DNA of 64,000 nucleotides from Flaccisagitta enflata (Eukaryota; Chaetognatha; Sagittoidea; Aphragmophora): NCBI GenBank assembly GCA_965153355.1, contig OZ231127.1, positions 84,320,001 to 84,384,000 of the forward strand, read 5' to 3'. Shown piece by piece: positions 1 to 11,172 of this stretch (position 1 is its first letter; each line of letters starts with the position of its first letter). The notes under the pieces were generated by a model. It saw only the letters and a program-made list of their open reading frames with translations, ran no database searches and was not told where the DNA came from. The position numbers and the translations under genes were made by a program.

Positions 1-320
1 TTCATAGCACTGGCTTCAGCGGTTTGGTGTCAACATGATATTGAAATTTGACAAGATTTTCCCCAAAAACAGCATTTTTCAGGGTTTTTTTTATATAAAA
101 ACTGTGCTAATTTTGTGATGATAGAGCAAAAATGACCAAATTGGTTAAGAATACTTAGTAACTAATCAATTTGGTACATTTTTCAAAATTTTTTGACAAC
201 TGAAGAAGTATTAGCAAAAAAATGAAATATTTTCTTATTTAGAATTTGCTCAAACTTATCTAGCAATTTTTTCAGTTAAAAAGGTGTGGTGGCCAAACCG
301 TTTGAGCCAGTACTATGAAA
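1..320. mobile_element. Partial foldback (inverted-repeat) element cut by the window edge
   Basis: The first 30 or so bases (ACTGGCTTCAGCGGTTTGG) are nearly the reverse complement of 291-319 (CCAAACCGTTTGAGCCAGT). The pairing probably continues outside the window. The AT-rich interior has no usable open frame. It resembles other AT-rich foldback elements here, such as 35164-35930. It is probably a non-autonomous DNA transposon copy, but its outer end is missing. Confidence 0.4.
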
Positions 321-699
321 TTTTGCATGAAAAAACCGTAGATCATGTGCTTTTAAACAGCCTTAATCAGAATATCTCAAAACAAATATTTTACGCAAAA
401 TAAAGGTTCCATTCGTTGCAGTTGTAATTGATGGCAGGGTAACGTGGTATGGAAGAGGGGGGTTTGGATGGGGCTGTGCGCCCCTGCCCCCCCCCCCGTC
501 CACGTTGAGATTGTAAGCCCGCGTTACATGTTATTGTTTTCTATGAAACTATCGCTATCTTCTACTCTTCTTACATTTTTTGTTGTCTCGGTTATCCTGA
601 GTAATCTTTCTTTCTCCAGTTTCATCATTCCAGCTTGATATTCCTCTCCACAATCCTTTCTCTTTTCTCTTTGACTCAGGACGTGTTTCTAGTCACTGA

Positions 700-900
700 T
701 GACCGCGTTTTCAACGAGCCACTCGGTCGCTCGCTACATTCATTCGCCCGCACTGCTTACTCAGCTCGCTCGCTCCGCAGCACTCCGCTACACTTCGCTC
801 AATTTGCTCGCTTACTTCATTCATGGGCGTGCTCACTCACTTTGCTCACTCCCTAGTGGGACGGTTGAGATTTTTGAATATTTGTTCACGCTTTGAATGT
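700..900 (+). repeat. Dispersed repeat rich in CTCGCTCGC/CTCACTTTGCTCACTCCC
   Basis: This block includes GGTCGCTCGCTACATTC and CTTTGCTCACTCCCTAGTGG followed by TGAATATTTGTTCACGC. A diverged inverted copy sits at about 59505-59640. No coding capacity is convincing. The stretch 345-700 before it is unremarkable apart from a C-rich run near 485-500. Confidence 0.4.
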
Positions 901-1069
901 GATCAGCTGGAAGAAACATGTTTGTTGTCGTCACTGGATACACGTCCTCACTATTTTCTTTCTTTTGTTCGTCTTATTTTCTTATTCTCTTTCATTTTCT
1001 TCTTCTTTCTTCTTTTCTTATTCTTTGCCACTCTTTTGTGAAATCCATTGTGAAGCAGTTTTTATGTCT

Positions 1070-1880
1070 GCCTCGAATCACCACCTGCGACTCCTGTGCG
1101 CTCACACACGCTGGGATGAAACATGCCTACAGTTGAGCTTCACCACCTGTGACTGCTGTGCGCCCAACCACGCTGGGATGAAACATGTCTCACGTTGAGC
1201 TTCACCACCTGCGACTCCTGTGCGCTCACACATGCTGGGATGAAACAAATCTACAGTTGAGCTTCACCACCTGCGACTCCTGTGCACTCACACACGCTGG
1301 GATGAAACGTATCTACAGTTGAGCTTCACCACCTGCGACTCCTGTGCGCTCACACACGCTGGGATAAAACATATCTACAGTTGAGCTTCACCACCTGCAA
1401 CTCCTGTGCGCTTACACACGCTGGGATGAAACATGCCTACAGTTGAGCTTCACCACCTGCGACTCCTGTGCGCTCACACACTCTGGGATGAAACATGCCT
1501 ACAGTTGAGCTTCACCACCTGCAACTCCTGTACGCCCAACCACGCTGGGATGAAACAAATCTACAATTGAGTTTCACCACCTGCGACTCCTGTGCATCCA
1601 CACACGCTGGGATGAAACATGCCTACAGTTAAGCTTCACCACCTGCAACTCCTGTGCGCTCACACACTCTGGGATGAAACATGCCTACAGTTGAGCTTCA
1701 CCACCTGCGACTCCTGTACGCCCAACCACGCTGGGATGAAACAAATCTACAATTGAGCTTGACCACCTGCGACTCCTGTGCATCCACACACGCTGGGATG
1801 AAACATATCTACAGTTGAGCTTCACCACCTGCGACTCCTGTGCGCCCACACATGCTGGGATGAAACATGTCTACAGTTGC
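1070..1880. repeat. Tandem satellite, about 60-bp unit, about 13 copies
   Basis: Direct repeats contain GAGCTTCACCACCTGCGACT, then CTGTGCGCTCACACACGCTGGGATGAAA split by small substitutions, then ACAGTTGAGC. Copies differ at a few sites (CACACACG or CAACCACG; CATGCCTAC or AAATCTAC). There are no unique spacers, so this is a satellite rather than a CRISPR array. Open frames through it are by-products of the periodicity. Confidence 0.9.
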
Positions 1881-2324
1881 GCTTTGCCAAAGAGTGTCTA
1901 AAGGGTAAGGACAAGGGTAAAGACAAAATCAAGATGCGTATCTTGCTCATAACTACGCCAGGATGAACTATATTTACAGTACAACTATGCTGACAAGCGT
2001 CTCAAGGGTACCTGGGTAGGAAAAACATCAATTTTAAGGCGCACCAAAGAACCTTAAAAAGTGGCTGTGTCTGTTGGTTGGTTGGTAAGGCAAACGTTCA
2101 ACAATCCATATGGCTATACTACTTGGCCTACTTGACTTTTAACTGGCTTTAACTTTTAGCATATCATTTGGGCAAGAGCGGTGATAAAGCGGATATTTAT
2201 GTCATTAGGCAAGGGTAGAGACAACTGCTTACCAAATCCCGGCCAACCAACCAACAGGAAGTCCTAAAGACCAACCAACACAGTGGGTCACATAATTGTG
2301 TACACGCCATTGAAAATTTAAGCG

Positions 2325-2450
2325 AAGAATTAGAAATAAATGAGTGATTCCTATGAAAATCATCCCAAAGGACAGCTCAGTGCCGAAGTAATGAATGAGA
2401 TATTTCTATGAAAATCATCCCAAAGGACAGCTCAGCGCCGAGTGCCGTCA
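2325..2450. repeat. Two-copy tandem repeat (about 65 bp)
   Basis: The block TATGAAAATCATCCCAAAGG followed by ACAGCTCAG(T/C)GCCGA occurs twice in direct orientation. Confidence 0.75.
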
Positions 2451-2518
2451 GAGCAGAATCTGATCTTTGATCTTCAATCCCTTTTTACGCAACCCCTATG
2501 GGCACAAAACGAGTTAAC

Positions 2519-2760
<242 letters not shown>

Positions 2761-2802
2761 CTGGTCATTGACACGGGGCTATAAGAATATCTGATATGAA
2801 TG

Positions 2803-3130
2803 AGGCTCTAAGTTCAATGTTTCATAGTTTTTGCTAACCTGTCTCGGGCATATAAATGAGCCTCTAAGTTCAATGTTTCATAGTTTTTGCTAACCTGTCT
2901 CGGGGATATAAATGAGCCTCTAAGTTCAATGTTTCATAGTTTTTGCTAACCTGTCTCGGGGATATAAATGAGCCTCTAAGTTCAATGTTTCATAGTTTTT
3001 GCTAACATGTCTCGGGCATATAAATGAGCCTCTAAGTTCAATGTTTCATAGTTTTTGCTAACCTGTCTCGGGGATATAAATGAGCCTCTAAGTTCAATGT
3101 TTCATAGTTTTCGCTAACCTGTCCTGCAAA
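2803..3130. repeat. Tandem repeat, about 56-bp unit, six copies
   Basis: Each unit contains GAGCCTCTAAGTTCAATG, TTTCATAGTTTTTGCTAACC and TGTCTCGGG(C/G)ATATAAAT. Copies are almost identical, which implies recent amplification. Confidence 0.9.
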
Positions 3131-3180
3131 AAGAGAAAAGAACTTCAATTTCAAGAACCATCTCTTGCCCGCTGCTTCTG

Positions 3181-3313
3181 TTTTTAGGTGCGACAAAGCA
3201 CCTCTATAACTGGCTGTGTCCGTTGGTTGGTCGGTTGGTCGGTTGGTTGGTCGGGTAACGCATTCATTTGACGATCCACACGTCGCACCTTATTGGCCTA
3301 CTTGGCCTTGTTT
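3181..3313 (-). mobile_element. Dispersed hairpin-ended element (HINE-like), AGGTGCGAC subtype
   Basis: Read on the minus strand it starts AAACAAGGCC, carries AGGTGCGACG as the left arm and a short GGTT/GGTC tract, and ends in the hairpin AGGTGCTTTGTCGCACCT followed by AAAAA. The left 9-mer is the exact reverse complement of the last 9 bases of the hairpin. A sister copy is at 14113-14230. Confidence 0.65.
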
Positions 3314-3518
3314 CTCAACAATTACAAAGCATGACGGTTCGGTCAGCATTCGATTCATAACCATTTTACTCGAAAATCGAAATACAACGATGGCATTTTG
3401 CGCAAAAAGAGGTATTTCAATACTGAAAAATCAATACTCAATCAATTATGCAATATTAATTGAGTGTCGCAAATATACGCTTAGTCAGACAACTTAAAAC
3501 AAAAGCATAGTTAGATAT

Positions 3519-4225
3519 TTAGTCTCGACTCTACGCCTCGCTTTGTCGGTCGGTCGGTCGGTCGGTCGGTTGGTCGGTTGGTCGGTTGGTCGGTTGGTCG
3601 GTCGGTCGTTCGGTCCCCTTTTCACTTCTTTGGCATTTTATCGGTTTTTGGGCTCGCAGCTCCTTCTAAGTCATTTTAAGTCATTTTAAGTCATTCTAAG
3701 TGATTTTAAGTCATATTGATTTATATTACCGTATTTTCTCTAATTAGCGCCCCGGGCGCTTTTGAAATTGAAATAATATGTTGTCATTTAACCCTTCAAT
3801 TTGCTCCCCCTTTCAAACTGTGAACATTCTATTATGATATATTATTTACAATAATTGCTACTTAGGATATTAGAAATGCAAGATTAGATGTATCGAAAAA
3901 TATTTTTCACTTGTTTTTTTTTATTCAAACCTTGAAAAAAAAAAACACTGAAAAAAACAAAGTTTTTTCTATCATTTGCTTCTTCATCTTCTCTCAAATC
4001 ATTGTTCCAGGGAGCCCAAATAGAAGGGGGGGCGTTAATTGGAGGGGGGGCGATAAATGGAGAAAATACGGTAAGTCACCTGAGTCAAGAAGGTCAACAT
4101 GGTCATTAAAGTCATTTTAAGTCATTTTAAGTCATTTCAGGTCACCTTGAGTCATTTAAAGTCAATTTAAGTCATCTTAAGCAAATTATACGGGTTCGCG
4201 ACTCATAGGTGTTGGCCTTGTTTTT
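3519..4225 (-). mobile_element. HINE-like element interrupted by a TIR element
   Basis: The right end (plus 3519-3640) shows AGTCTCGACTCTACGCCTCG and a GTCGGTTG tract. The left end (plus 4072-4225) shows GTCATTTTAA repeats, ACTCATAGGTGTTGGCCTTG and a T run. Removing 3729-4071 plus one TA rejoins a continuous run of AAGTCA/TTTTAAGTC repeats, so the insertion came after this copy. Confidence 0.65.
3729..4071. mobile_element. TA-flanked miniature TIR element nested in a dispersed repeat
   Basis: It begins CCGTATTTTCTC (3729-3740) and ends GAGAAAATACGG (4060-4071), perfect 12-bp inverted ends flanked by TA on both sides (3727-3728 and 4072-4073). The subterminal regions carry C-rich and G-rich runs (GCGCCCC, GGGGGGCG). 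TA duplication and short TIRs fit a Tc1/mariner-type non-autonomous element. No transposase is encoded. Confidence 0.75.
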
Positions 4226-4442
4226 ACCTCACGGCATAGACAACAGTATTTGTAATACTATATTATGATTATTTGCAAAGCGAAAGCGGAATTTTGAATC
4301 TAATTCTAAACTGCCTTACTATATTATGAATGACTTATATTCAACAAAGGTGATTGTTAAAGCATACATATTCGTACACATAGAAAAAAGAGAGAGAAAA
4401 AAAAACAAACATTTGGTACCAAAAGTAATACAATTCTAGGGA

Positions 4443-7268
4443 CTAGGACAACTTCAACAGTTGTTTTATAACAGTGTTACGCGACTTCGTAAGTTTCAAA
4501 TGGAAAGAATGACTTCTCTTCGCAAATAATGTGCATAGATCAGGGTAACCCAAGCCATTTCGAAAGTCTCTGATACTTTCCCATCTATGAAAAGTAAAAA
4601 TTTTTCGATTTGCATTATTCAATGCCATGGTGCATTTGTGCTGATCAGTTGTTGAATAATGTTTTACATCCGCTGCGTAGGTTAAGTTAGGGACACAAAC
4701 AGAGTAAAGAAGTCTCATGAGTACAATTTCACTTGGACGTGTGCGAGAATTTATCAAGGTGTTAAAGGATGAATAAAAATTACAAAGATCATTTCTAGGA
4801 CTCAAAGAGAAAGTTTTACCAGCAACTACGAGAGCCCCCAGATACTTCCATTCTCTCACATATTCGATCGAGTCTTCATTTAGAAAAAGTGGATGAGGGG
4901 TTGAATCGTGACTTTTTCCAATAATCATTGATTTGCTTTTTTTTGCGTTAAAGTTAAGACAATATTCTGCGCAATACTCTTGACAAATGTTAAGCATCTT
5001 TTGCATTGCATTTCTAGATGGAGCCATAAGACAAAGATCATCAGCAAACAATATAGCGGCAACAAAGATATTGATTATGTGACAACCAAAACCTTTTTTT
5101 CTAAGTCTCTTCATTAAGTCATCAATATAAACGGCAAAGAGTCTAGGACTTAACACTCCTCCTTGTTTAACACCAGCAGGAACAGAAAAAGAGTTGCTCA
5201 TTTCATTTTCCCATCTACAGCGGCTTTGCATATTTGAGTACCAATAAATGAGAATGTCAACATAACATAGAGGTACATTTCGTTCAATCAATTTAAGAAA
5301 AAGACCATGGTGAGACATTTTGTCAAATGCCTTGGTGCAGTCGAGATAGGTGACAAAGACATTAGAATTGTGAGTCGTAAAATATTCAACACACGATTTA
5401 AGCACAAAAAGAGCGTGACTTGTTGATTGTCCACGCTTGAAGCCAAATTGTAATTCATCAGTTACCAATAAGCCATCGATTTTACCAAGTATTAAATGCT
5501 CAAGTAATTGTGAAAAAATATTTGACAAAGCAATGGGACGATAGTTTCCGGAATCATATATATTACCACTTCTATCTTTTACAACAGGGGTAATTGTACT
5601 TTTCAGAAAATCTTGTGGGATGTAACTATGCTGTAGTAAGCCATTGTAAAGAATATTCAAATGTATGGCTAGTTTCGGACTACCAAGAAGAATATGCTGG
5701 CCTCTAACAAAATCAGCCGTGGCCTTACCGAGCTTTATTTTAGAAAGGGCAGAAAGCATGTCAGCCTAAGAAAAGTAGAAAGGACCGAGATCATCGTGAC
5801 TATGCAAATTTGAATAAGTTTGATATGAACAACGAAAGCGAGATGTAAGATTATTGCTACTTTCTTCGTCAACAGATGAGTAAACTTTAGAAAACGTTTT
5901 TTTAAAACTATTAGCAATATGATTATTGTCTATAAAGCCGTCAATACGATTAACATTAGAGTTATCACCATTCATTGCATTGTAACGTCGCCCAAAAGAG
6001 TCATTATTCCGTGAAGAAAGATCATTGTATAATGAGTCAACTTTTTCAGCATCAAAATTGCGTTTTGCATGTCTAATAGCTGCTCTATATTCCATACGCG
6101 TCCGATATTTTTCATGGAACAACAGACCAGATTTGGGGCAACCAGCTAATTTCCATAAATCGCATGATTCAATAGATCTTTTTTTCAAATCAGAGAGCTC
6201 TGGGGTCCAAAACGAAGAATTATTACCATGTTGCTTACGGGGTAAAGAACAGTCAGCTTCTGAGATTGCATTAAGAATTTGAATATAGTAAGTTTCAAGT
6301 GCATGACAGTGATCATCATTTCTACAGGGAGAACTACCATGAAGAACAGATCTGGGTATTACAATCTTATCAAGATTTTTTTCCATAATTTGTTCATATC
6401 GTAAAACCTCTTCATTACTAAGAGAATTCCAAGGAATAAAATGTGTGTATTTTCGCGGTGTTGGAGAAAATGTACTACAAATCACATCTAGGCTTAAGTC
6501 AACAGGTGAGTGATCACTAGGATTATTACCACAATGATTAATGTTTACGTTGCTTATCTTGGTTGAAAGAGAACTACTAACCAAAATACCGTCAATAAGT
6601 GAGAAAGAATTATTCTTTATGTCACAACGTGTAAAGGAATTCGCGTGATCAAAATTAGGATTAAGATCAAAAGCAGAAATGAGACTAAATTTCATAACAA
6701 GATCCGTGATAATTCGAGTATAGGGATGATTTAAGTCGTAAACATTACAGTTCATGTCCATTGTCAAAATAAATTCACAGCCTGGGTTTGAGGTCATAAT
6801 ATAATCCAAATAACCAACAGTTTCATGATAAAGTAAAAGCTGATCATTGAGATTTCGTGTTTTAAAAAAAGGCATGTAAGCATTAATTATTAGTATTTCC
6901 GAGTCAGCAGTGGTCAACTTTAAAACTGAGACACGATCATGTTTATATTCATAAAGACATGTTATGGCATAGTCTAATGATTTACTGAAAATAAAGCCAG
7001 TGCCACCAAAAGGTCGCCCTTAAGTGACACCAGCTGAGATCTTTTCATTCATAGCAGACGTTCCGTATCCGTCGTACCTTGGATGAACAGAACGAAGTTG
7101 ATTAACGCCTTGTTTTTTCCGAAAAGTGGGTTTCAGCCAATGTTCCTGTATAGCAAATATCGCATTGTCTGACGCATCGCAACGACTGTGAAGGAATTCC
7201 TTGCTACCCACAAATCCATTTACATTGTGGGAAGAAATGGTAATGGAAACAGGCGCTGGTTCAGGCAT
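4443..7268 (-). pseudogene. LINE 1 ORF2: endonuclease + reverse transcriptase with two in-frame stops
   Basis: One reading frame runs from ATG 7268-7266 to 4443, broken by TAA at 7022-7020 and TAG at 5768-5766. Otherwise there are about 940 codons. The N-terminal part is an APE-type endonuclease: SSHNVNGF, FAIQEHWLKP, then after the first stop GRPFGGTGF, DMNCNVYD and SDHSPV. The reverse transcriptase follows the second stop: NYRPIALSNIFSQ, LDCTKAFDK, VKQGGVLSPRLF, and the catalytic FADD at about 5030. The C-terminal part matches the element at 28.6-29.9 kb (RWESIRDFRNGLGYPDL). Because the frame is never lost, the two stops are substitutions in an old copy. Confidence 0.85.
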
Positions 7269-7648
7269 CTTGTTGGTGCTGTTGTTGCGTCTCGGCGGAA
7301 TCCCGTTGACGTGGTTGGAAGAAACGACGGGATAGCACTCCTTCAGGCCAGAAGTCTTCCCGCTCTATTTTTTCCAACTCTGTTTTCTTTACAACCAGTT
7401 TGTAGGATTGGAACTGATCATGTCTCGTCGAGAGCTGCTCCAAGTCGACGATCTCGACGTTACGATGCGTGACATAATCTCGTACATTTTGGATCGTGGT
7501 GCCGTTAGAAATACGGCCAATGTATTGACTAATTGTGAGGTCGGCACCCTTGAATGACATGAGGCCGTTGCTGACGTTCTTGCCAATGACTATTTTTGTT
7601 CTTTGCGTGTCACGTCAAGTTGAATTACCGCGACGACGATGTTGATGA

Positions 7649-7732
<84 letters not shown>

Positions 7733-8700
7733 CCTTGTCGTCGTTGTCGCTGCAAGTAATCACGTTTGCCACCGAGGGTCTTAGACAAGTCAGATACTGC
7801 TTGACCGTACGACGGAATATCAGAGATCCCAGCTGCGACCAACGGAGAATTCATTGGCCCAGTTGAGATGTTTCCGGACATGATCGGCGCGTTGATAGAA
7901 GTCACAAGAGAAGTTGACGCCGATGACAAGGATGCTGTTGTTGACGAAGCTGATGCCGGCATTGACGCTTTTGTCGTAGTTGCTGCCATGGCCGCCGTCG
8001 AGGCCACCGTCAATTCCCCAGTCGAGGCCGCCGTCGAGGCCCCAGTTGAAGATACTGCTGATGCAGCCGCCAGGGCCTCCGCCGTAGTCACTGCCGCGCC
8101 GAAGCCGCCGTCGAAATGGTGACAGCCGCTGCCGCCGAGGTTGTTGATGTGGCAGCTGTCAATGCCGAGGCCGCCGGTGGAGCCGCGGCTGAAGACATCG
8201 GTTTTGGCGATAGCGAAGGCAATACCGGCGGTGGAATTGGCGCGGCTGCCATAAGCGTCATTAACGAAAGGCGTGGTGACGCAGCGTGTTCCGGGAGCGT
8301 TTTCTTCCTGGTTGGCGTGGCTGTCCCAAGAGCGAGTCTATTAGAATCTTTATCGCGATCATCCAAGGCCATCCTCAGAGATTCGTTGGTGACGACATTG
8401 GCTTTTAGGATCTTGAATGATTTTTTCAAATCACTCATTGAAGCCAATACTTGTTGCAACGTCGCTGAGCCGTCTTCGTTATTCGTTATTCGCGGGATTC
8501 GAGAAAGGTCGGCAGCTACAAACGTTGGCGTCACAACATTGTCGTGGTCGAAAGACAACATTTTGTCAATCACGTCTGTTAGATCCTTTGTGATTTGATC
8601 ATTGCCTCGCCGAGGTGGTGCACGGCAGGCATACAGATTGTGGAGAAGCGGGAAGCGCCGCTTCTCGGAATCTGAGTGACAGAGTCGGAAGGTCTTGAAT
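7261..8700 (-). pseudogene. LINE 1 ORF1 body (gag-like, RNA-binding-type C-terminus), broken
   Basis: From high to low coordinates the blocks are: a conserved segment (PPRRGNDQITKDLTDVIDKM and FVAADLSRIPRI), an Ala/Ser/Thr-rich linker, a polyglutamine run encoded by CAA repeats at about 7733-7644, then VIGKNVSNGLMSFKGADLT and the terminal fold-like block ending WPEGVLSRRFFQPRQ. That last block is typical of ORF1 in this LINE type. A frameshift falls near 8090-8100 and a TGA at 7617-7615 breaks the second half. The shared frame on both sides of that TGA shows it is a simple nonsense change. Confidence 0.75.
7644..7733. repeat. (TTG/CAA)n array inside LINE 1 ORF1
   Basis: About 30 TTG units on plus read as CAA (glutamine) in the ORF1 frame. 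The array is in frame and keeps the reading frame open, so it is a coding microsatellite expansion in the retroelement. Confidence 0.95.
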
Positions 8701-8900
8701 TATGGTTATGAAAAACATTAAAAAGATGAAAATCTTATATAGTAGACTAGTCAAACAGTTAACCTGAAGCATTTCTCCTCTTTTTACGCATTGAATTGTC
8801 TAAATTCTGCGCAGTTGTCATTACAGACAATCATAACAGACTATTACTTGTTTAAAATTGTCTTGATCTTCTCAAAAATCTACCATTTGAAACTGACTCT

Positions 8901-9140
8901 TCATGTCGGAATCATCTGGGGATGAGTTTTTGCTTCCCGGAAGGAAAGAAAAATCTTAATGTCTGGTGCACGGAGACCAATTGTGTCAAAGAACTTCATT
9001 TTTTCGAATTCGATTTCCTCCGAGGAATAAAATTTGACACATGTTGCTATTATATCATTCTTCGCCGTTGAATTTATTTGATTTTGAATGAAACATAAAA
9101 CTTCTGATATGATCAGTTTTCCGTTGAGTCCTGCAGCCAT
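8901..9140 (-). pseudogene. LINE 1 ORF1 N-terminal block
   Basis: ATG at 9140-9138 opens a 79-codon frame with LIISEVLCFIQNQINSTAKN and FYSSEEIEFEKMKFFDTIG. This kind of N-terminal block precedes the FVAADLSRIP region in ORF1 of related LINEs. About 200 bp of unrelated-looking AT-rich DNA (8701-8900) separates it from the ORF1 body, either an insertion or decayed linker. The call as part of ORF1 rests on remembered family architecture. Confidence 0.55.
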
Positions 9141-9543
9141 AACGGTTCAACGGCCCAGAGGCCAGAGAGAAGGGAAACTGTTTTCGATCAGTATTTTTTT
9201 TTCGGCGAGAAAATAATTCAGATCAAAGAGGAGATGTGAACGGCTCGGAGGTTCAGGCGAGAATGTATATGTATAATATATACATACTATATTATAATTC
9301 TTTATAAAGCAAAGGCGGAATTTTGAATCTAAACTGCCTTACATTGGTACTGCGCTGCTAACTTTCTTACATCGACTCGGACACTGTTGTTGTTTGATCT
9401 GTGTTTAATCGAATAAAAGCTCAAAATAATTCTTAGTTAACAAGGGCGCCTTGATCTTTTTGCGTTTCTTTTCTTTTCGATTTTTTGAAAAGATAAGCGG
9501 GTGTTTGTAAAATGTTAAATATACATTTCTCAACAATGAGTCG

Positions 9544-10349
9544 TTTTTAGTCGCGTGCTACGCGACTCTACAGTCTACACCCCGCTATGTTGGTCGGTCG
9601 GTCGGTTGGTCGGTTGGTCGGTTGGTCGGTTGGTCGGTTGGTCGGTTGGTCGGTTGGTCGGTTGGTCGGTTGTTCGGTTGGTCGGTTGGTCGGTCGGTCG
9701 GTCAGTCGGTTGGTTGGTCCCCTTTTGGGCAGCGGCCCCGAAGGGGTCGATGACCTATGCTTTTACACATATGCTTTCTCCTCCTCCTTCGTACCCTCCC
9801 TCAAAGTCCAGCCTCGAGGCCCAAATTCCAGTCTCGAGGTCCAAATCCCAGTCTCGAGGCCCAAATCCTAGCCTCAAGGCCCAAATCCTGGCCTTGAGGC
9901 CCAGATTCTGGCCTTGAGGCCAAAGTCTCAACTTGGAAGTCCTAATCCCAGCTTAGAGGGCAAGGTCCCAGGCTCCAGGCTAGGATTTGGGCCTCGAGAC
10001 TGGGATTTTGACCTTGAGACTGGAATTTGGGCCTCGAGGCTGGGCTTTGAGAAGGGGGACGGAGGAGGAGAAGGAGGAGGAGAAAATTCCCCATATGTGT
10101 AAAAGCATAGGTCATCGACCCCTTCGGGGCCGCTGCCCTGCTGCCCCTTCAACTTCAAACCCAAAGTACTTAGGCAGGGCACGGGTACCGCTGACCATCT
10201 AATGCTTTTGCGACTATTTACTTTTTCGGCGTTTTTGAGCTTTTTGAGCATACGGCTCCTTCCCAGATGCCCTAGTGACCTTCTCCAGCACTGCTCCTGC
10301 CCGCCCGCCCGCACGCGACCAGGGTAGCCGTGTATCCGGCCTTGTTGTT
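9544..10349 (-). mobile_element. HINE-like element split by a foldback element
   Basis: On the minus strand the left end (10349-10290) reads AACAAGGCCGGATACACGG, then GGTCGCGTGCGGGCGGGC. The right end (9720-9544) is a long ACCGACCAACC tract, then AGTCGCGTAGCACGCGACT and AAAAAC. The interior is occupied by the foldback element 9727-10210. Left arm GGTCGCGTGC and terminal arm GCACGCGACT match except for one base. Confidence 0.7.
9727..10210. mobile_element. Foldback element of the GGGCAGCGGCCCC family (copy 1)
   Basis: The left end GGGCAGCGGCCCCGAAGGGG, then TCGATGACCTATGCTTTTAC, is mirrored at 10095-10135 on the other arm. The interior consists of about 20-bp units of the type CTCGAGGCCCAAATCCCAG, in direct and then inverted order, so the whole can form one long hairpin. 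The right extension has GCAGGGCACGGGTACCGCTG. The same architecture is seen at 40477-41030. Confidence 0.75.
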
Positions 10350-10589
10350 CACAGATTCTGATATTTGCTTGTTTGTTGTTCAATGCTAATTCCCACGCCC
10401 GTGAATGGAACCATTGTCATGCTATGGGATTGCGCGTCGCTATTCAATCGTCGTGCCAAAGTCAGTCTCCTTAATTTGGAATCTTTCCAAAAATTTCGCC
10501 TTCAAGAAAAGTTGTTGATACGAAAAAACAACATCATCTAAACTTTCATCCTGTCCGAAACGTTTGAGGAGAAAGAAGGAGAAAGAAGA

Positions 10590-10643
10590 ATGAAGCTTTT
10601 CGTCGTAATTGTCGCCACTGTGGCACTGATTCTCACCTCAACG
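10590..10643 (+). CDS. Secreted peptide precursor, exon 1 (signal peptide)
   Basis: ATG at 10590 opens 18 codons, MKLFVVIVATVALILTST, a textbook hydrophobic signal sequence. It ends at the donor ACG|GTATTT (GT at 10644-10645) in phase 0. Read through, the frame stops soon after (TAA at 10662-10664), which supports splicing. The exon sits about 240 bp downstream of a dispersed element (to 10349). Exon 2 at 10971 has a matching phase-0 acceptor. The gene family is not recognised. Confidence 0.65.
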
Positions 10644-10970
10644 GTATTTCATTATAATACATAATGCTTAGTGCTGTTGGCTGGCTTTGCACATGTATGC
10701 TTATCAGTTATTGTGCCATCCCGAGGCAATCCCGAGGGGACTGAGTACTTAAGAGCACGGAGATAATCTGTCCGAACGTCCCAACATTAAATCTTCATTT
10801 GTCCGTATGTCAAAAACACGAAATCTTCCTCTGTCCGTACATCCAGACAATAAATCTTTATCTCCAGTCATGGATAAACTGATCATGGCTTTGATCAGTG
10901 CATTCAAAACTTCAATTTTGAAATGCATCATCCTGAATTTTCAATGTTCCCTCCCCCCATCAATTTACAG

Positions 10971-11138
10971 ATTTGCTGTGAGGCTGCGGCTGTAATGGAT
11001 GCTGTTGCTGCTGTTGACGATGTTGCTGCTGCTGTTGCTGACGAGGAAGTGATGGCGGAGAAAAGATGGGGCGGAACTAAGACAACCGGAGAACAATGCA
11101 AAAAATCTAGCGAATGCAGAGTTGGACGTTGCATGTAA
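10971..11138 (+). CDS. Secreted peptide precursor, exon 2 (propeptide and mature peptide)
   Basis: The acceptor CAATTTACAG|ATT (AG at 10969-10970) gives phase 0, matching exon 1 across a 327-bp intron. The exon encodes ICCEA, an Ala/Val/Asp/Glu-rich spacer of about 25 residues, then AEKR, a likely dibasic processing site. A 23-residue mature segment starts WGGTK and has three cysteines spaced C-x5-C-x4-C before TAA. AATAAA lies at 11167-11172, 28 bp past the stop. The layout (signal, acidic propeptide, KR, short Cys-containing peptide) fits neuropeptides, antimicrobial peptides or venom-type peptides. Function is unknown. The odd cysteine count and a good donor (CAT|GTAAGA at 11135) raise the alternative of a further exon. 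Confidence 0.6.
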   Translation: MCCEAAAVMDAVAAVDDVAAAVADEEVMAEKRWGGTKTTGEQCKKSSECRVGRCM

Positions 11139-11166
11139 GAGGAATATACAATGTACTACTCGTCTC

Positions 11167-11172
11167 AATAAA
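11167..11172 (+). terminator. Polyadenylation signal AATAAA
   Basis: AATAAA lies 28 bp after the TAA of the secreted peptide frame, consistent with a short two-exon transcript. Confidence 0.5.

Larger units (their letters stand above)
4380..9140 (-). mobile_element. LINE 1: near-complete two-ORF non-LTR retrotransposon, degenerate
   Basis: The minus-strand order is ORF1 N-terminal block, ORF1 body with RNA-binding-like domain, then ORF2 with endonuclease and reverse transcriptase. ORF1 ends at 7261 and ORF2 starts at 7268, overlapping by a few bases in the manner of translationally coupled LINE ORFs. The RT fingers/palm sequence (LDCTKAFDK, KQGGVLSP, FADDLCLMAPS) places it in the broad jockey/CR1/L2 group; the exact clade is not determinable by eye. 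Stops and a frameshift show it is dead. The 3' end is near 4380-4440 with A/T-rich sequence. Confidence 0.85.

Noticed and set aside
1070-1880. CRISPR-like array
   Set aside because: The units are contiguous with no unique spacers, and the locus is eukaryotic. It is a satellite.
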